DNA from: RQOF01 sp964461135
GTDB lineage: Bacteria > Calditrichota > Calditrichia > RBG-13-44-9
Direction of reading: 5' to 3'
Assembly (NCBI GenBank): GCA_964461135.1
Contig: CAYWTB010000017.1
Location: 1-64,000 of the forward strand
DNA length: 64,000 bases
Part shown: positions 62,863 to 64,000 of the stretch, piece by piece
Layout: each line of letters starts with the position of its first letter
Position numbering within the stretch: the stretch's first letter is position 1
Position numbers and translations under genes: made by a program
Notes under the pieces: generated by a model
The model's input: only the letters and a program-made list of their open reading frames with translations
Database searches by the model: none
What the model was told of the DNA's origin: nothing

Positions 62863-64000
62863 TTATCCTATTGCATCATTTTTTGAAATTCTTTTTACAA
62901 TAAGGAGGGTAATGTCATCGTACTGAGGTGTTCCTTCTGCGAAACGGGATATTGAATCTACTATGTTTTCCGCCAGCTCACGAGATCCTGTGTTATGGTT
63001 GCTCTTAATGAGGGTTTTTAATCGCTCCTCTCCAAACTCTTCTTCCCTGCTGTTGAGGGCTTCATTTACCCCGTCTGTATAGCACACCAATATTTCAGAG
63101 GCCTGTAATTTTATATGTCCCGTATTATAAGTATAATCGGGAAGCATACCCAGGATAATTCCTCCCTCTTCCAGCAAAGAAACCGATCCATCGTTATGCA
63201 GGAGAATTGGTGGATTATGTCCGGCATTGACATAGGAAAATTCATTATTCTGATTGTCAAGGATACCCACAAAAAAGGTGATGTACTTATCCAGGTCAGT
63301 GTTCTGGTATATTAATTGATTCAGGCGCGATACCACCTGGTCAAGTCTCAGATTTTCTGAAAGAATAGTGTGCAGGCCGGCCTGGAGATTTGCCATGATA
63401 AGAGCCGCCGGAACACTCTTGCCTGATACATCTCCGATGGCCAGGGCACATTTATACTCAGATATGGGGATGATGTCAAAATAATCCCCCCCCACTTCTT
63501 TACTTGATTTATTTAATCCCCAGATATCATAACCTTTAATGGTAATGATTTCTCTGGGAAGTAATTTTTTCTGAATGGTTTTTGCCACCTGCAGTTCCTG
63601 TTCTATGCGTTGCTTCTCAAGGGTTTCACGGAACAAGCGAGCATTTTCCATTGAAATAACAGCCTGACTGACAATAGTACTTAAAAATTCCAGATCAATA
63701 TTGACATATTCTTGCTTATTAATCTTATCACCCAGGAGGATATATCCCAGAAATTTGTTCTGATGTCGCATGGGAATAAAAACCCTGGCATTCATCATAT
63801 TTAATTTTTCTTTGAGAGGAACTCTTTTCAAAGTGTCTACCAGAGAAGCTGAAGTCAGCTCCTTTAGTTCCGGTTCTTCTAAGGTCAGATCCTTGATACT
63901 TTCCTGAAGAAATCCCTTGCAGTCAATCTTCTGAATGCCATCCTGATTGCAGACAACAATGGCATAGTGATATACCAGCATCTGCCCCATCAGGGCATAA
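62863..64000 (-). CDS. GAF-domain PP2C (SpoIIE-type) phosphatase, 5'-partial
   Basis: A protein serine/threonine phosphatase of the RsbU/SpoIIE type. The visible 375+ residues hold a GAF-like sensor domain (about 1-125), a short coiled-coil linker (EKQRIEQELQVAKTIQKKLL) and the PP2C-like domain with metal-binding Asp in GGDYFDI, AIGDVSGKSVPAALIM, CYTDGVNEALN and YDDITLLIVKR. The frame stays open through the right edge of the window (tyrosine-alanine-leucine codons before ATG 63990), so the true start probably lies outside. Such enzymes control anti-anti-sigma factors. No partner is in view. Confidence 0.85.
   Translation of the reverse strand, partial: YALMGQMLVYHYAIVVCNQDGIQKIDCKGFLQESIKDLTLEEPELKELTSASLVDTLKRVPLKEKLNMMNARVFIPMRHQNKFLGYILLGDKINKQEYVNIDLEFLSTIVSQAVISMENARLFRETLEKQRIEQELQVAKTIQKKLLPREIITIKGYDIWGLNKSSKEVGGDYFDIIPISEYKCALAIGDVSGKSVPAALIMANLQAGLHTILSENLRLDQVVSRLNQLIYQNTDLDKYITFFVGILDNQNNEFSYVNAGHNPPILLHNDGSVSLLEEGGIILGMLPDYTYNTGHIKLQASEILVCYTDGVNEALNSREEEFGEERLKTLIKSNHNTGSRELAENIVDSISRFAEGTPQYDDITLLIVKRISKNDAIG

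Noticed and set aside
1..64000. CRISPR arrays, prophage modules or a replication origin
   Set aside because: No regularly spaced repeats, phage structural genes, DnaA-box clusters or dnaA/repA genes were seen.

Overview
The window is about 64 kb of a Gram-negative bacterial chromosome, roughly 38-40% GC by eye. It carries signal peptides and lipoboxes, a predicted outer-membrane barrel protein with a DUF5916-type N-terminus, a Wza-type exporter, sigma-54 with NtrC-family activators, hslVU, a bifunctional Rel/Spo protein and PspC proteins. This suggests a member of the FCB superphylum (Calditrichota, Marinimicrobia, KSB1 or a relative). No rRNA or tRNA gene is present, so the placement is only an inference from gene content.

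Layout. 1-1.1 kb: decayed IS1595-type (ISXO2-like) transposase. 1.1-5 kb: TPR histidine kinase and sigma-54-type response regulator, followed by a possible sigma-54-dependent small RNA. 5.3-14 kb: outer-membrane protein, rnhB, rpoN, hslVU, ornithine carbamoyltransferase and an acyltransferase-like protein. 14-22.6 kb: a flippase, then the conserved DUF177-rpmF-plsX-fabH-fabD-fabG-acpP-fabF-rnc cluster. 22.9-44.3 kb: a large surface-polysaccharide locus. It has an exporter, a very AT-rich cassette (chain length, polymerase, flippase, glycosyltransferases), asnB, genes resembling the di-N-acetylated uronic acid pathway, two large fusion proteins with degenerate phosphoglycosyl transferase (PGT) modules, and a three-gene minus-strand glycosyltransferase operon. 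44.5-48.5 kb: a sulfatase-like remnant and an MrfA/MrfB (YprA/YprB) repair pair. 48.5-54.5 kb: FKBP lipoprotein, rel/spoT, greA, double PspC protein, YHS lipoprotein, ArsR regulator and tetraheme cytochrome. 54.6-61.5 kb: TPR protein, NtrC-family regulator, clpB with a good sigma-54 promoter, and an htrA gene broken by a frameshift. 61.7 kb to the end: phosphofructokinase and a GAF-SpoIIE phosphatase running off the right edge.

The most notable signals are these. (1) Two adjacent fusions, WecA-PGT and GT2-PGT, in which the catalytic Asp-Glu of the PGT module is replaced by Tyr-Lys and by Arg-Ser. (2) Two sigma-54-type promoters, one before a small terminator-ended transcript and one before clpB. 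Each lies downstream of an NtrC-family regulator gene and of a palindrome with the same ATTGTA/TACAAT half-sites. (3) A double GT4 gene whose internal junction coincides with the edge of the AT-rich cassette. (4) An htrA frameshift that restoring one 8-bp tandem repeat would exactly repair.
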